Assembly: GCA_030828385.1 (NCBI GenBank)
Contig: JAURCS010000007.1
Span: 1-64,000 of the forward strand
Origin: Gammaproteobacteria bacterium
GTDB taxonomy: Bacteria > Pseudomonadota > Gammaproteobacteria > Pseudomonadales > Pseudohongiellaceae
Length of the DNA stretch: 64,000 nucleotides
Direction of reading: 5' to 3'
Of the stretch, positions 1-10,312 are shown in pieces (positions within the stretch are counted from its first letter, which is position 1; every line of letters begins with the position of its first letter). The notes under the pieces were generated by a model that saw only the letters and a program-made list of their open reading frames with translations, was not told where the DNA came from and did no database searches. Position numbers and translations under genes: made by a program.

Positions 1-23
1 AATTTTGGAAGGGACTAAAGACA

Positions 24-425
24 CTATTTTTCTATGCGATAACTGAACTTCACAATCGCATCTATGTTCAAGAACATGGCAACGCGGGATTCATATTCAA
101 CGGCAATATAATCCACACCGCCTTCCTCTACCTGATCAATGCTATCACTTGCAAAGTTGCCGCCATTAGTTTGTACAGTCCGGGTCACATATCTTCGAAT
201 ATCACGTAAAGACATATCTTCCAGCTCACCACTTTCCTTCAAATTTTCAATGGCATTTTTAACAACCATATCATCAATATAGGCCGGAGAAAGTTTTAAA
301 CCAGCCAGAATCAAAATACCCAGCAGGGTCATCACAACAATAAGAGCATAAAGTGATGCCCCTTTTTGCTTGGACAAATCAATAACTTCAGGTCGATTGC
401 CTGCTTTTAATTCGCTTAATGTCAT
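24..425 (-). CDS. DUF4845 family membrane protein
   Basis: A 133-residue protein with one hydrophobic segment at about residues 25-43, followed by a soluble domain, matching the DUF4845 family. In Pseudomonas-type genomes this family sits between lepB (signal peptidase I) and rnc. Here it follows lepB by 27 bases on the same strand, so it is the last visible gene of the lepA-lepB transcript; rnc would lie just beyond the window edge. The single N-terminal helix and the pilin-like GASLYALIV start suggest an inner-membrane anchored protein. The molecular function is unknown; the family assignment rests on recalled sequence pattern and on context. Confidence 0.8.
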   Translation of the reverse strand: MTLSELKAGNRPEVIDLSKQKGASLYALIVVMTLLGILILAGLKLSPAYIDDMVVKNAIENLKESGELEDMSLRDIRRYVTRTVQTNGGNFASDSIDQVEEGGVDYIAVEYESRVAMFLNIDAIVKFSYRIEK

Positions 426-452
426 TATCCAGCACTCCAGATTGATATGTAA

Positions 453-1385
453 TCAGGGGTTATCTATGAAACGGTTCTGGCTGAAACTGGGCAATGTAAG
501 ACCCGGCTCCTTGTGCAACCATACTGCCACCGCCTTGCCCACAATATTATCTTCCGTTACCGGGCCCCAAACCCTGCTGTCACTACTATTGTCACGGTTG
601 TCGCCCATCATAAAATAATGGCCCTCAGGAATAACCCTGCCTTCAGGCCACAACCACGACCCTGGCCTGATGTAGGAAGGCGAAGGCGACGTATAAATAT
701 CATGAGTGATACCACCAACTTTCTCAACAGAATATATTACTGGTGGACGCCTGTCGTTGATGAAGTCCACATATTCCTGCTCCAGTGGCTCATTATTGAC
801 ATAAACCACCTTGCCATCATAACGAATATGATCTCCAGGCATTCCAATAACGCGTTTAATATAGTAATTGGGATCATGAGGCGGAATAAAGACCATAATA
901 TCGCCTCGTTTCGGATCATCCACATCAACAATCTTGGTCCCGATAACCGGCAATCGAATACCATAGGCAAATTTATTCACTACGATGAAATCGCCGACAT
1001 TAAGCGTAGGTATCATCGATCCAGTTGGTATCTGAAAAGGCTCAAACAGAAAAGAGCGTAAAACCAGTACGGCAAAAATTATCGGAAAAAAGGACTTCGC
1101 ATAATCCACCACAACAGGTTCGCGATAAATTACGTAAGCTTCTTCCAGCCCTTTTCTATTTGGAAACTGGGTAGCGTCCTCCCGGCCTTTATCCTCACTA
1201 CCTGATTCTCCGGTATGAATGTAATTCAGAAAAACCTGAAAGTCTGCTTCAGTGATATTTTTTTCGGCCAGCTTCTGCCTGACTTTTTCGTCACGAGGTT
1301 TCTTCAATAAGAAAATATCAAGCAACCAGATAACACCGGCAACCAGAGAAAAAAGCAGTAACACTAGTGAAAAATCAAAACTCAT
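453..1385 (-). CDS. lepB: signal peptidase I
   Basis: Inner-membrane serine protease that removes signal peptides from exported preproteins. It has 310 residues, with an N-terminal transmembrane helix (about 4-26) and a second at about 97-115. The catalytic serine is in TGSMIPTL (Ser123) and the general-base lysine is in YYIKRVIGMPGD (Lys177). The later box GDNRDNSSDSRVWG is the conserved region near the active site. Length is close to the E. coli enzyme (324). It lies about 100 bases downstream of lepA on the same strand, the usual lepA-lepB arrangement. Confidence 0.97.
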   Translation of the reverse strand: MSFDFSLVLLLFSLVAGVIWLLDIFLLKKPRDEKVRQKLAEKNITEADFQVFLNYIHTGESGSEDKGREDATQFPNRKGLEEAYVIYREPVVVDYAKSFFPIIFAVLVLRSFLFEPFQIPTGSMIPTLNVGDFIVVNKFAYGIRLPVIGTKIVDVDDPKRGDIMVFIPPHDPNYYIKRVIGMPGDHIRYDGKVVYVNNEPLEQEYVDFINDRRPPVIYSVEKVGGITHDIYTSPSPSYIRPGSWLWPEGRVIPEGHYFMMGDNRDNSSDSRVWGPVTEDNIVGKAVAVWLHKEPGLTLPSFSQNRFIDNP

Positions 1386-1484
1386 ATGCTTAATCGACTA
1401 TTCTAGCCGTTTGCTCCTGTATTTTATTCTGCCCTTGTGGGACCTGATCACGATCCATAGCTGGTGCTTCAGGACTACTAATTA

Positions 1485-3284
1485 TTATTTATCTACTTTG
1501 AGAATCGCCAAAAAAGCTTCCTGGGGCACTTCTACATTTCCCACTTGCTTCATCCTTTTCTTACCGGCTTTTTGTTTTTCCAATAGTTTTTTCTTACGAG
1601 TAATATCCCCACCATAACATTTGGCCGTCACATTTTTCTTGATGGCCCCAATGGTTTCTCTGGCAATGACCCGTTTTCCAATAGCGGCTTGTATGGCAAT
1701 TTCAAACATTTGCTTGGGAATCAGTTCCTTCATTTTCTCTGTCAGCACTCTGCCCTTTGAATGCGCCTGATCCCTGTGCACAATTAACGCAAGTGCATCT
1801 ACTGTATCACCATTAATCAAAACATCCAGCCTCACCAGGTTTGCCGGTTGGAAGCGGACAAAATGGTAATCAAGGGAGGCATAGCCACGGCTGACGGATT
1901 TAAGTCTGTCGAAGAAGTCCAGCACCACCTCGTGCATAGGCAGTTCATATTTGATTGATACCTGATGCCCCACATATTGCATGTCTTTTTGTACGCCACG
2001 TTTCTCGACACAAAGACTTAATACGTTGCCAACATATTCCTGGGGTACCAGAATATTTGCTTCAACAATGGGTTCCCGCATTTCCTCGATGGTCGATGTC
2101 GGCGGCAAGCGCGAGGGACTTTCAACTTTCAGCACCTCGCCTCTGATGGTAAGAACCTCGAATACAACCGTCGGTGCTGAGGTAATCAGGTCAAGGTCAT
2201 ACTCCCGTTCAAGTCGCTCCTGCACAATCTCCATGTGCAGCATCCCCAGGAAACCACATCTAAAGCCAACTCCTAGAGCATCGGAGTTTTCCGGCTCGTA
2301 AACCAGCGCGGCATCATTCAGGGTGAGTTTCTCCAGCGCATCCCTGAAGCTCTCATAATCATCACTGGAAACAGGAAAAAGGCCAGCAAAAACCTGAGCC
2401 TGAACCTTTTTGAATCCAGGAAGCATTGGCACATCGGAGGTGGCGGCATGGGTGATGGTGTCCCCAACTGGCGCGCCCTGAATTTCCTTGATGCTGGCTT
2501 CAACAAAGCCCACTTCTCCGGCTTTTAATTCTTTTTGCACCAGACGTTTTGGGGTGAAAATGCCAACGTTATCTACCACATGGACTTTACCGGTAGATTT
2601 GGCAATGATCTTGTCGCCTTTCCTGATCGTGCCTTCCCTGACGCGGACCAGCGAGATGACGCCCAGATAGCTATCAAACCAGGAGTCAATAATGAGTGCC
2701 TGGAGTTTGCCATCGGTATTTCCTTTCGGTGGAGGAACATCCCTGATAATACGTTCAAGAATATCCTTGATACCGACGCCACTTTTGGCACTGGCAAGCA
2801 CTGCGTCATCGGCTGGAATACCTATAATTTCTTCCACTTCGGTTTTTACCCGCTCCGGCTCAGCCTGGGGCAAATCCATCTTATTGAGTACCGGAATAAC
2901 TTCCAGCCCTTGATCAATCGCGGTGTAGCAATTGGCGACGGACTGGGCTTCCACGCCCTGTGCAGCATCCACTACCAGTAATGCCCCTTCACAGGCCGCC
3001 AATGAACGCGAAACTTCGTAACTGAAGTCAACATGGCCGGGAGTATCAATAAAATTAAGCTGGTAGGTGATGCCGTCATCCGCGTTGTAATCCAGTGTGA
3101 CGCTTTGAGCCTTGATGGTAATGCCACGTTCACGTTCTATATCAAGGGAATCAAGCACTTGCTCCTGCATCTCGCGGTCGGCTAATCCACCACATAACTG
3201 GATGAATCGGTCTGCGATAGTAGATTTGCCATGATCGATATGAGCGATAATGGAAAAGTTTCGTATGTTATCTAGATTACTCAC
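1485..3284 (-). CDS. lepA: elongation factor 4 (LepA)
   Basis: Ribosome-associated translational GTPase (EF4) that back-translocates or helps stalled ribosomes and initiation. At 599 residues it has the standard length. The GTPase motifs are visible: AHIDHGKST (14-22), DTPGH (80-84) and NKMD (134-137). The C-terminal EF4-specific region ends in the lysine-rich [18 protein letters not shown] stretch. It starts at GTG (3284). It is downstream of a Do-type protease gene and upstream of lepB, as in Pseudomonas (mucD-lepA-lepB). Confidence 0.97.
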   Translation of the reverse strand: MSNLDNIRNFSIIAHIDHGKSTIADRFIQLCGGLADREMQEQVLDSLDIERERGITIKAQSVTLDYNADDGITYQLNFIDTPGHVDFSYEVSRSLAACEGALLVVDAAQGVEAQSVANCYTAIDQGLEVIPVLNKMDLPQAEPERVKTEVEEIIGIPADDAVLASAKSGVGIKDILERIIRDVPPPKGNTDGKLQALIIDSWFDSYLGVISLVRVREGTIRKGDKIIAKSTGKVHVVDNVGIFTPKRLVQKELKAGEVGFVEASIKEIQGAPVGDTITHAATSDVPMLPGFKKVQAQVFAGLFPVSSDDYESFRDALEKLTLNDAALVYEPENSDALGVGFRCGFLGMLHMEIVQERLEREYDLDLITSAPTVVFEVLTIRGEVLKVESPSRLPPTSTIEEMREPIVEANILVPQEYVGNVLSLCVEKRGVQKDMQYVGHQVSIKYELPMHEVVLDFFDRLKSVSRGYASLDYHFVRFQPANLVRLDVLINGDTVDALALIVHRDQAHSKGRVLTEKMKELIPKQMFEIAIQAAIGKRVIARETIGAIKKNVTAKCYGGDITRKKKLLEKQKAGKKRMKQVGNVEVPQEAFLAILKVDK

Positions 3285-3372
3285 CAGAAAAGTAAGCTCT
3301 TGAGTGGCTGAAAAAAAAGCGCAAGTCTACAGTAAGAACATGCTATTCGCTATGTATTATGCGGCTGAACCC

Positions 3373-4779
3373 CTACTCCGGCATGTTTGGCATGGCAACG
3401 GTCAGAAAGAATTTTCTTTCGTTTCGTTCCACTAGTGCCGGAATGACCTGATCCATGGGTAAGCCCGAAACTACCTCATTGAATTGCTCAACGGAGCCGG
3501 TTATCTGGCCATTTAAACTGAGAAGAATATCGCCGGTCTGAAACCCTGCTTCCTTGCCAACATCACCGACCACATTCACTACCAACACCCCTGGCGCAGC
3601 GTCAGGCCGGTTTATGTCCGTAATCATCAGGCCAATGGGGTTTGCATCAGCTGAGTTGGCACCTAATTGCTGTGAATTACCTGTCGCCAGTTTTCCTACT
3701 TTCATTGAGAGTGTCTGGGCAGAACCATTACGGACAATATCAACTTCAGCAATAGCATCCGGGGCTGTCAGACCAACATGAAATGGGAGGTCGCCGCTAC
3801 TTGTTATCTCATGGCCATTGAAACGAAGAATGATGTCCCCGCTTTTGAATCCAGCCTCTTCGGCAGGACTGCCTGCAATAACCTGATTAACCAGGGCGCC
3901 GGCAGGTTTGGGTAAATTAGCTTCATTGGCAAGCTCCTGACTGACATCATTTATGCCTACCCCCATCCAGCCTCGCTCGACGATTCCCTTTTCCTTGAGC
4001 TGGCCTACAACATTTTTGGCAACATCAACGGGAATGGCAAATGACAAGCCCATGGAGCCACCGGTACTGGTAAAAATCTGGGAATTAATGCCAATGACCT
4101 CACCAGCAAGATTGAATAAGGGGCCACCGGAATTACCGGGATTTATCGCAACATCCGTCTGAATAAATGAAACATAATTACCTGCGGAGCCATTAGGTAT
4201 ATTCCTTCCCATATAGCTTATGATGCCGGCGGCCACCGAAAACTGCAGGCCCATAGGAGAGCCGATTGCCAAAACCCATTCGCCCACCTTCAAGCGTGAG
4301 GAGTTCCCCAGCTTTACAGGCCTCAAACCAGTCGCTTCGATTTTTAGCAAGGCAATGTCGGAGCTGACATCGGAGCCAATCACTTCTGCTTCAAACTCGC
4401 GTCGGTCATTCAGCGTTATGGTTATTTCTTCAGCATTCTCTACCACGTGATGGTTGGTAATAATGTAGCCATCTTCAGAAATGATAAATCCGGACCCCAG
4501 AGAAGGTCTGCGTTCAAACTCACGCAGCTGTTCCTGCGGAATTTCAGGCGCCCTGTTGCCAAAATACTCTCGCAGGAAATCTTCCAGCCTTTCCCCGCTT
4601 TCTGCTCCGGAATTGGCGCGAGACAATGAATTGACATTGACAATAGCTGCCGCGTTGTCATCAACCAGCCTGGTAAAATCAGGAAGACCCTGGGCATTAA
4701 CCCCAACCGATATGATAAGTACCGTTATCACTGTGAAGAATGCAACTGCTGGTAATTTCATTTTGTTTAATAGCGTCAT
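3373..4779 (-). CDS. mucD: periplasmic Do-type serine protease (MucD/DegP-like)
   Basis: Periplasmic protease-chaperone of the HtrA family, which degrades misfolded envelope proteins. It has 468 residues: a signal peptide (about 1-29, ending VNAQ), a trypsin-like domain with the complete triad His111 (ITNHHVV), Asp141 (SDIALLKI) and Ser217 (NPGNSGGP), then two PDZ domains (about 265-350 and 370-460). It lies in the rpoE-rseA-rseC-mucD order of Pseudomonas algU-mucABCD, so it is probably part of the sigma-E stress operon. The name is based on synteny; calling it DegP would be equally acceptable. Confidence 0.93.
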   Translation of the reverse strand: MTLLNKMKLPAVAFFTVITVLIISVGVNAQGLPDFTRLVDDNAAAIVNVNSLSRANSGAESGERLEDFLREYFGNRAPEIPQEQLREFERRPSLGSGFIISEDGYIITNHHVVENAEEITITLNDRREFEAEVIGSDVSSDIALLKIEATGLRPVKLGNSSRLKVGEWVLAIGSPMGLQFSVAAGIISYMGRNIPNGSAGNYVSFIQTDVAINPGNSGGPLFNLAGEVIGINSQIFTSTGGSMGLSFAIPVDVAKNVVGQLKEKGIVERGWMGVGINDVSQELANEANLPKPAGALVNQVIAGSPAEEAGFKSGDIILRFNGHEITSSGDLPFHVGLTAPDAIAEVDIVRNGSAQTLSMKVGKLATGNSQQLGANSADANPIGLMITDINRPDAAPGVLVVNVVGDVGKEAGFQTGDILLSLNGQITGSVEQFNEVVSGLPMDQVIPALVERNERKFFLTVAMPNMPE

Positions 4780-4808
4780 TATCTGGTCCTGATTTTAACC
4801 CGGTATTA

Positions 4809-5276
4809 TTAAGGGCTTGTACGTAACTTTCGCGCATCCAGTTTTAAACATTTTTCCATACGGCTAATCAATGGCACTGACAGATAACCAACCATAAGCA
4901 TTGTAGCTATAAGTACTATAAATGCTGAGAGAATCACCCATATTTCATTTAGTTGGTAGTGTTTCATAATTACTTCAGCCACTGCGGTTGTCATTACCAA
5001 TAGCAGGATTGGAAAAAAATACTGTAAAAGTGACATGCTGATAAGCTTGCCATCATCTATTGCTACAGTGATCTCATCACCAGGTTGAATGTTTTTCTCG
5101 CTTTGTAATGGCACTTCCAGCGGAATGATGCCTGTCCCCCTGATCATTGCCTTGTTAAGCAAATGTATGCCACACCCGGAGCTGGCTGCACATTGTTTGC
5201 AGTGATCGGGGTCGCGGGATCTCAAGTGGAGAAAACCATTGTCGACGCTCACTACTGACATATGCTCAATGGTCAT
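4809..5276 (-). CDS. rseC: RseC/MucC family sigma-E regulator
   Basis: Inner-membrane protein of 155 residues from the RseC/MucC family, associated with modulation of sigma-E activity and, in some species, with reduction of SoxR. The N-terminal part carries the cysteine pattern DHCKQCAASSGCGI (Cys26, 29, 35). Two transmembrane segments follow at about 82-102 and 112-130. It lies between rseA and the Do protease, as expected for this family, but the gene that normally precedes it (rseB/mucB) is missing: only about 100 bases separate it from rseA. Confidence 0.9.
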   Translation of the reverse strand: MTIEHMSVVSVDNGFLHLRSRDPDHCKQCAASSGCGIHLLNKAMIRGTGIIPLEVPLQSEKNIQPGDEITVAIDDGKLISMSLLQYFFPILLLVMTTAVAEVIMKHYQLNEIWVILSAFIVLIATMLMVGYLSVPLISRMEKCLKLDARKLRTSP

Positions 5277-5380
5277 GCTGGTAAATTACCGGGATGCTAA
5301 TGATTAGAGCCTGCAATCATATCAGGCAGATACAAGGCATAAAATGGCTGTATCGAATTGAATACTTGAAAAAAGAAGGT

Positions 5381-5989
5381 TTACTCGGGCGCAAATATTG
5401 CCGGAGTTTCACGATTTTCCAGAGTTTCATCCAACTCTTCGGAAACCACTCTCTCCAGCCGGCTCATTTCATCCGCATCAAGAGCGGTTTGAACGGCAAC
5501 ACGAGTTTGGGTGGAAGGGTTAAGCTCACCGGTGAGTCCTGGCAATGAATTTGCTTGTATCTCGGACCCAGCCAATTCAGTGCTAATGTCAGAAACACCT
5601 GAAGTATCACTGACCATCACCAGATCTGCGGTAAATAGCACTGCCAGCGCTACCGTTGCAGCAATTGCGCCTTGGCCAAGAATTTGAAAAACACCTTTTG
5701 TGCGAAGGCTGTTTTTATTCGCAGGCAGTTCAGCAGATGGCACTTCATCATTTTCCAGTTCCGCCTGAATTCTGCCCAGCAGATTGCACGAAGGCGAACT
5801 GTGGATTTCCTGTTTACATGCCGAGCTGATCACATGATATCGATGCCATTTTGCTTTTAGATCAGAAAATTCAGCCTTTTCAGGCTCAGCTCCATGCTCT
5901 TCCATTGCTTTTAACACGCGACGCAGTTCCAGCTGATCTGTTTCGTCATCCATCAGTGCAGAAAGTGATTCGTATAATTTATCGGTCAT
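5381..5989 (-). CDS. rseA: anti-sigma-E factor RseA/MucA
   Basis: Single-pass inner-membrane anti-sigma factor that holds RpoE inactive until it is cleaved by a DegS/AlgW-type protease. It has 202 residues. The N-terminal cytoplasmic domain begins LYESLSALMDDE, typical of RseA/MucA, and contains the LRRVL segment. A transmembrane helix lies at about 106-124, followed by a periplasmic tail of about 80 residues. The site-1 protease is probably the AlgW-like protein encoded at 56007-57236. No RseB gene follows. It is separated from rpoE by an unusually long 325-base gap. Confidence 0.92.
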   Translation of the reverse strand: MTDKLYESLSALMDDETDQLELRRVLKAMEEHGAEPEKAEFSDLKAKWHRYHVISSACKQEIHSSPSCNLLGRIQAELENDEVPSAELPANKNSLRTKGVFQILGQGAIAATVALAVLFTADLVMVSDTSGVSDISTELAGSEIQANSLPGLTGELNPSTQTRVAVQTALDADEMSRLERVVSEELDETLENRETPAIFAPE

Positions 5990-6314
5990 TGATTCCTCGG
6001 TGCTTTACGATATCTGATTTATCTGTTCTAACTCTTTATAAATTGTAAAAAGTAAAATATCCTTCAAAATCAATAGGTAATGTAGTCGGATTTATCGCTG
6101 AAACAGCGTTTGCTACCTGTTTCCCCCATTAATCCTGCAGTTTCTCACTATTGCTACACTGTCTAAAACGCATCCTGAAACTCTGTGAAAGCCCATTCCC
6201 GCCAGCTGTTACAGTCCTTGATAACTACTAGACATCACCATCGGGCAATAATTCCCTCTTTTTGCGCTTTTTTTTCATTTTTCCCTGTTTCTTTTCAAGA
6301 TCTAATACATGACC
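5990..6314. other. intergenic gap between rpoE and rseA
   Basis: In most relatives rpoE and rseA are almost contiguous, but here 325 bases separate them. I see no coding frame with a convincing start and no strong terminator. The stretch is A/T-rich near rseA and could hold a separate promoter for rseA-rseC-mucD, but no motif is clear enough to name. Confidence 0.5.
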
Positions 6315-6926
6315 CTATTCATTATCCAGTATAGGGCGGATTTTTTTGTCTAGCGCCTCCCTGGCTCTGAAAATTCTCGACCTGACGGTTCCTACCGGGC
6401 ACCCCATTATCTCCGTAATCTCTTCGTAGCTAAGCCCACTGAACTCTCGCAAGGTAAATGCTGTGCGTAGATCCTCAGGGAGATCTTCCAGGGCTTCATT
6501 AATAACCCGCTGTAAATCCTCGCGCTCCTGATTGGCTTCGGGACTTTCGATATCAGTTAACGTCCGGTTATTCTCCATAAACTCGGCATCTTCGATATCT
6601 ACGTCGGTTGCTGGCGGCCTGCGACCTCGGGCAACCATGTAGTTTTTCGCTGTATTGATAGCGATTCGATACAACCAGGTATAAAACGCACTGTCGCCAC
6701 GAAACTTGGGCAAGGCACGGTAAGCTTTGATAAATGCCTCCTGGGCGACATCTTCCACTTCGGCAGGGTCTCTAATAAAACGCCCAATCAGGCCAAGGAT
6801 TCGATGCTGATAACGCAATACGAGCAAATCAAAGGCATGTTTATCACCATTGAATACCCGGTCTACCAGTTGTTGATCTGTATTCCTGGCGTCTTCCTTT
6901 ACTTCTTCTACTTCTTCTGTGGCCAA
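6315..6926 (-). CDS. rpoE: RNA polymerase sigma-E factor (RpoE/AlgU)
   Basis: ECF-type sigma factor controlling envelope stress genes. Region 2 (FDLLVLRYQHRILGLIGRF, then VAQEAFIKAYRALPKFRG and YTWLYRIAINTAKN) and region 4 (LTLREFSGLSYEEI-type helix, then CPVGTVRSRIFRAREALD) closely follow AlgU. The longest frame begins at an ATG at 6998, but a good sigma-E type promoter lies at 6985-7011, inside that extension. A TTG at 6926 with GGAG about 8 bases upstream gives 203 residues, near the family length of about 191-193, so I place the start there. Divergent from nadB, as in Pseudomonas. Confidence 0.9.
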   Translation of the reverse strand: MATEEVEEVKEDARNTDQQLVDRVFNGDKHAFDLLVLRYQHRILGLIGRFIRDPAEVEDVAQEAFIKAYRALPKFRGDSAFYTWLYRIAINTAKNYMVARGRRPPATDVDIEDAEFMENNRTLTDIESPEANQEREDLQRVINEALEDLPEDLRTAFTLREFSGLSYEEITEIMGCPVGTVRSRIFRAREALDKKIRPILDNE

Positions 6927-6984
6927 TTGCCTGGCTCCACTCTGTGGTTGATAAAACAGAAGCCTGGACTTTACTGCTAAACAG

Positions 6985-7011
6985 ATAGACAGGCTCACGG
7001 GTAAAAAGTTC
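6985..7011 (-). promoter_or_regulatory. probable sigma-E autoregulatory promoter of rpoE
   Basis: On the minus strand GAACTT (7011-7006) is followed after exactly 16 bases by TCTAT (6989-6985). The RpoE/AlgU consensus is GAACTT-N16/17-TCtgA. The -35 box is perfect and the -10 box is partial. Autoregulation of rpoE/algU by its own product is established in E. coli and Pseudomonas. The site also argues against the upstream ATG at 6998 as the translation start. Confidence 0.6.
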
Positions 7012-7109
7012 GCCAGCCAACAGCCGCTAAACTTTCTGCGTTAATATATATTTTTTATTGTATCTCACAAGGTAGAATAGCGTCAGGACGTTCACGCTTT
7101 TCTAAATCC

Positions 7110-8750
7110 ATGCCAGATAATTCAAATTCCTCTCCCAGTCGAGATACCGATGTTTTAATAATCGGTGGCGGTGCTGCGGGTTTAAGCCTTGCGCTGAAAG
7201 TTGCCGCGCAGTCCAGAGTCACTATTCTATCCAAGAGCTCTCTTGACCAGGGCTCAACGTACTATGCCCAGGGTGGTATTGCCGCCGTTCTCGATCAACA
7301 CGACTCTCTTGAATCCCATCTGGAAGACACGCTTGTTGCCGGCGACGGTTTATGCGACCCAGCAATTGTTGAATACACCGTTTCACGCGGTCGCGAATGC
7401 ATTGAGTGGCTGGTTGAACAAGGCGTGAAGTTTACCCGCGAACGCGATGCAGAAAAAGCTGCAACATCGAATTATCATCTCAGCAAGGAAGGCGGCCATA
7501 GTCATCGTCGGGTTGTTCATGCTGCAGATGCTACCGGCCGCTCGGTCTTTGAAAGTCTTTCAGTCCAGGTGATGGAACATCCAAATATTACTTTTTGTAT
7601 CAACACCGTGGCTGTTGATCTCATCACGACTGAGAAACTTGGATTATCGGGTAATCGCTGTGTCGGTGCTTATGTGCTCAATGAAATCAGTGGCAAAGTC
7701 ACCGTTTACCGCGCCCGTTTCGTCATTCTCGCAACCGGTGGTGCCAGCAAAGCATACCTGTATACCTCCAACCCGGACGGGGCCAGTGGTGACGGTATGG
7801 CGATGGCCTGGCGAGCAGGCTGTCGTGTCGCCAATATGGAATTCAACCAGTTTCATCCAACCTGCCTCTACCACCCCAAGGCAAAATCTTTTCTGATTAC
7901 AGAAGCGCTCAGGGGGGAAGGTGGCCAGCTTAAATTACCCGATGGCTCGCGCTTTATGTTTGACTATGACCCTCGCGGCGAATTGGCACCTCGAGATATC
8001 GTGGCCAGGGCAATCGACTCTGAAATGAAGCGTCTTGGCTGCAGCTTTGTTTATCTGGATATAAGCCATAAACCGGACGAATTCATTCTTGACCACTTCC
8101 CCACCATTCACAAAAAGTGCCTTGAATTTGGTATCGATATTACCCGGGAAAAAATTCCCGTTGTTCCTGCTGCTCATTACAGTTGCGGTGGCGTTATGGT
8201 GGATATTAATGGCAAAACTGATGTCGGGAATGTCTATGCAATAGGTGAAACCAGCTTCACAGGACTGCATGGCGCCAACCGCATGGCTAGTAATTCACTA
8301 TTGGAATGTTTCGTTTTTGCTTTTGCCGCAGCGGAAGATATCCTGCAAAGACTCGATGATGTCAGCTTGCAGGAAAACATTCCTGCCTGGGACGAAAGTC
8401 AGGTAACAGATTCAGATGAAGATGTTGTGATCTCGCATAACTGGGATGAAATCCGACGCTTTATGTGGGATTACGTTGGCATCGTAAGGACCAATAAACG
8501 TTTACAGCGGGCCCAGAATCGAATCGAGTTGCTGCAACGTGAAATCCGCTGGTATTACAGTAAATACACTGTCACCAGAAATCTCCTGGAACTGCGCAAC
8601 CTTGCACTGGTTGCAGAACTCATCATTCAGTCCGCGATGAGCCGCAAAGAAAGCCGCGGCCTGCATTACACGCTGGACTACCCTGACAAGATGCCAACAG
8701 CTGAAAACACAATTCTTACTCCGGGCAATTTTATTCCAGAACAGGGTTAG
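7110..8750 (+). CDS. nadB: L-aspartate oxidase
   Basis: FAD-dependent oxidase that converts L-aspartate to iminoaspartate, the first step of de novo NAD synthesis. At 546 residues it has the usual length. The FAD dinucleotide-binding motif GGGAAG is at 19-24. The fumarate-reductase/succinate-dehydrogenase family features are present: [10 protein letters not shown], the [14 protein letters not shown] region, and [16 protein letters not shown] near residues 390-405. It is transcribed away from rpoE, an arrangement conserved in Pseudomonas and Enterobacteria, and converges with sdhE. Confidence 0.97.
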   Translation: MPDNSNSSPSRDTDVLIIGGGAAGLSLALKVAAQSRVTILSKSSLDQGSTYYAQGGIAAVLDQHDSLESHLEDTLVAGDGLCDPAIVEYTVSRGRECIEWLVEQGVKFTRERDAEKAATSNYHLSKEGGHSHRRVVHAADATGRSVFESLSVQVMEHPNITFCINTVAVDLITTEKLGLSGNRCVGAYVLNEISGKVTVYRARFVILATGGASKAYLYTSNPDGASGDGMAMAWRAGCRVANMEFNQFHPTCLYHPKAKSFLITEALRGEGGQLKLPDGSRFMFDYDPRGELAPRDIVARAIDSEMKRLGCSFVYLDISHKPDEFILDHFPTIHKKCLEFGIDITREKIPVVPAAHYSCGGVMVDINGKTDVGNVYAIGETSFTGLHGANRMASNSLLECFVFAFAAAEDILQRLDDVSLQENIPAWDESQVTDSDEDVVISHNWDEIRRFMWDYVGIVRTNKRLQRAQNRIELLQREIRWYYSKYTVTRNLLELRNLALVAELIIQSAMSRKESRGLHYTLDYPDKMPTAENTILTPGNFIPEQG

Positions 8751-8780
8751 ATTGTATCTGAATGGGGGGAGGTTAGCAGT

Positions 8781-9029
8781 TTATGTATGGGAGAGTATTT
8801 TATCTACTATTGGCTGCAAGGAAGAATCCTGCACAGGCACTCTCTTCATTAGCCACATAAATATATCCTGATCTTCTTCCTCCAATAACCTTGCATATTC
8901 TTTGCACTCATTTTTCGAAAGCTGTGGCAATACATTTTCAGCAAAAGGCACCAGAATCAGATCAAGTTCAAGCATGCCGCGACGGCTATGCCAGTACATT
9001 TTTTTTAGATCAATGGCGTCAGTGACCAT
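8781..9029 (-). CDS. sdhE: succinate dehydrogenase assembly factor SdhE
   Basis: Small (82-residue) protein of the SdhE/YgfY/CptB family, which attaches FAD to the flavoprotein subunit of succinate dehydrogenase. The diagnostic RGxxE motif appears as RRGMLELD (16-23), followed by the acidic ECKEYARLLEEEDQDIFMWLM stretch typical of the family. It lies back to back with ygfZ, with the pair flanked by nadB as in many gammaproteobacteria. Confidence 0.93.
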   Translation of the reverse strand: MVTDAIDLKKMYWHSRRGMLELDLILVPFAENVLPQLSKNECKEYARLLEEEDQDIFMWLMKRVPVQDSSLQPIVDKILSHT

Positions 9030-9138
9030 ATAGTCATCTCCTTAGTCTTTGTGCGGTTTAATCCTCTATTTATTCAATAGATAGCAGGCCTTATACTTGT
9101 ATGCTCTCCAGTTACTTCACCAGAGACATACATACCTT

Positions 9139-10065
9139 ATGCAATCCATGCAAGATTTCCATGCGCCGCTGGACTCATTTGAACTGCTACAAATTAGTGG
9201 CGAGGATAGCGCAAAGTTTCTTCAGGGTCAGCTCACCTGTGACCTTGATGGATTTGCCAGTGGCAGTTGCCAGCTCGGTGCTGCATGTAACAACAAAGGA
9301 AGAGTCTATGCAAACTTTCGCCTGATAAAACTTGGCGATGACTTTTTCCTTTCCATGCAACCAGGCGTCCTGGAAATTGCCATGCAAACGTTACAAAAAT
9401 ATATTCCTTTTTACAAAGCACAAATGAATGATGCCAGTCATCGATTCAAAAGGTTTGGGCTGACTGGAAATAAAGCCACCGAATTATTAAAAACCATTTT
9501 TCCTGCACTTCCTGAAAAAAACCGCTCTGCCAATGTTGGTGGCAATATTATTATCAATCTCAGCGATAATTTGCCACGCTATGAACTCTGGCTTGAAGAC
9601 ATCAATAATGCCGATATTCAAGCCCGCATTGAAACACTGCCCCGTCGGGAAAAATCAGCCTGGGACATTCTCGATCTTCAGGCTGGCATTTTATTAATTG
9701 AGGATGGTGATACTAGTCTTTATACGCCGGAAGAATTGAACCTGGATCTAGCAGGCTTTATCAGCTTTAACAAAGGTTGTTACACCGGCCAGGAAATTGT
9801 GGCACGTATGCATTTTCGCGGAAAGGCAAACAAGCGTTTATTTCTGGCCTCATTTGTGGCGGATACACCAGAAGAAAATTATACGCTTTATGACACAGCC
9901 GGCAATGCGCTGGGAAGCATATTTAACGTGCGAAGCCTGAATGACAAAAGCCATATAGGGCTCGTTATACTCAAGACCAACACCGTGCTTGGAGAGTCTT
10001 TTCGACTAGGAAAAAAAGAAACTGATAGTAGCGTAGTACTAAGCCCCTTTTCTCATGTTGCGTAA
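9139..10065 (+). CDS. ygfZ: folate-binding tRNA-modifying protein YgfZ
   Basis: Member of the YgfZ/GcvT (CAF17/IBA57) family, which uses folate in iron-sulfur cluster maintenance and affects MiaB-type tRNA modification. The signature K-G-C-Y-x-G-Q-E occurs as KGCYTGQE at about 212-219, with the active cysteine. The reading frame can be extended to a TTG at 9097, but the ATG at 9139 (308 residues) fits the family better. No strong ribosome-binding site distinguishes the two. Divergent neighbour is sdhE; E. coli has the same ygfZ-sdhE pair. Confidence 0.9.
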   Translation: MQSMQDFHAPLDSFELLQISGEDSAKFLQGQLTCDLDGFASGSCQLGAACNNKGRVYANFRLIKLGDDFFLSMQPGVLEIAMQTLQKYIPFYKAQMNDASHRFKRFGLTGNKATELLKTIFPALPEKNRSANVGGNIIINLSDNLPRYELWLEDINNADIQARIETLPRREKSAWDILDLQAGILLIEDGDTSLYTPEELNLDLAGFISFNKGCYTGQEIVARMHFRGKANKRLFLASFVADTPEENYTLYDTAGNALGSIFNVRSLNDKSHIGLVILKTNTVLGESFRLGKKETDSSVVLSPFSHVA

Positions 10066-10312
10066 TCCAGGTTGATAAAAACCCAAGCTCCCACTACAGG
10101 AAAAGTAAAAAAAGAACTGTTTTTACTGTTAATGATGCAATTTTTTATCTGAGGTAGCAGACTTTGATCAAATAAGGATTTAGCAGCAGCACCGCCATTC
10201 ACAATGCTATTGAGTTTATCCACCATTTTTTAATGGCAAAAAGCTGGCAGAGTGAATTACGCACAGTAATTTAAAGGAGAAAAGAATGAGGGTTTTAAGT
10301 TATTAAAGAAAT

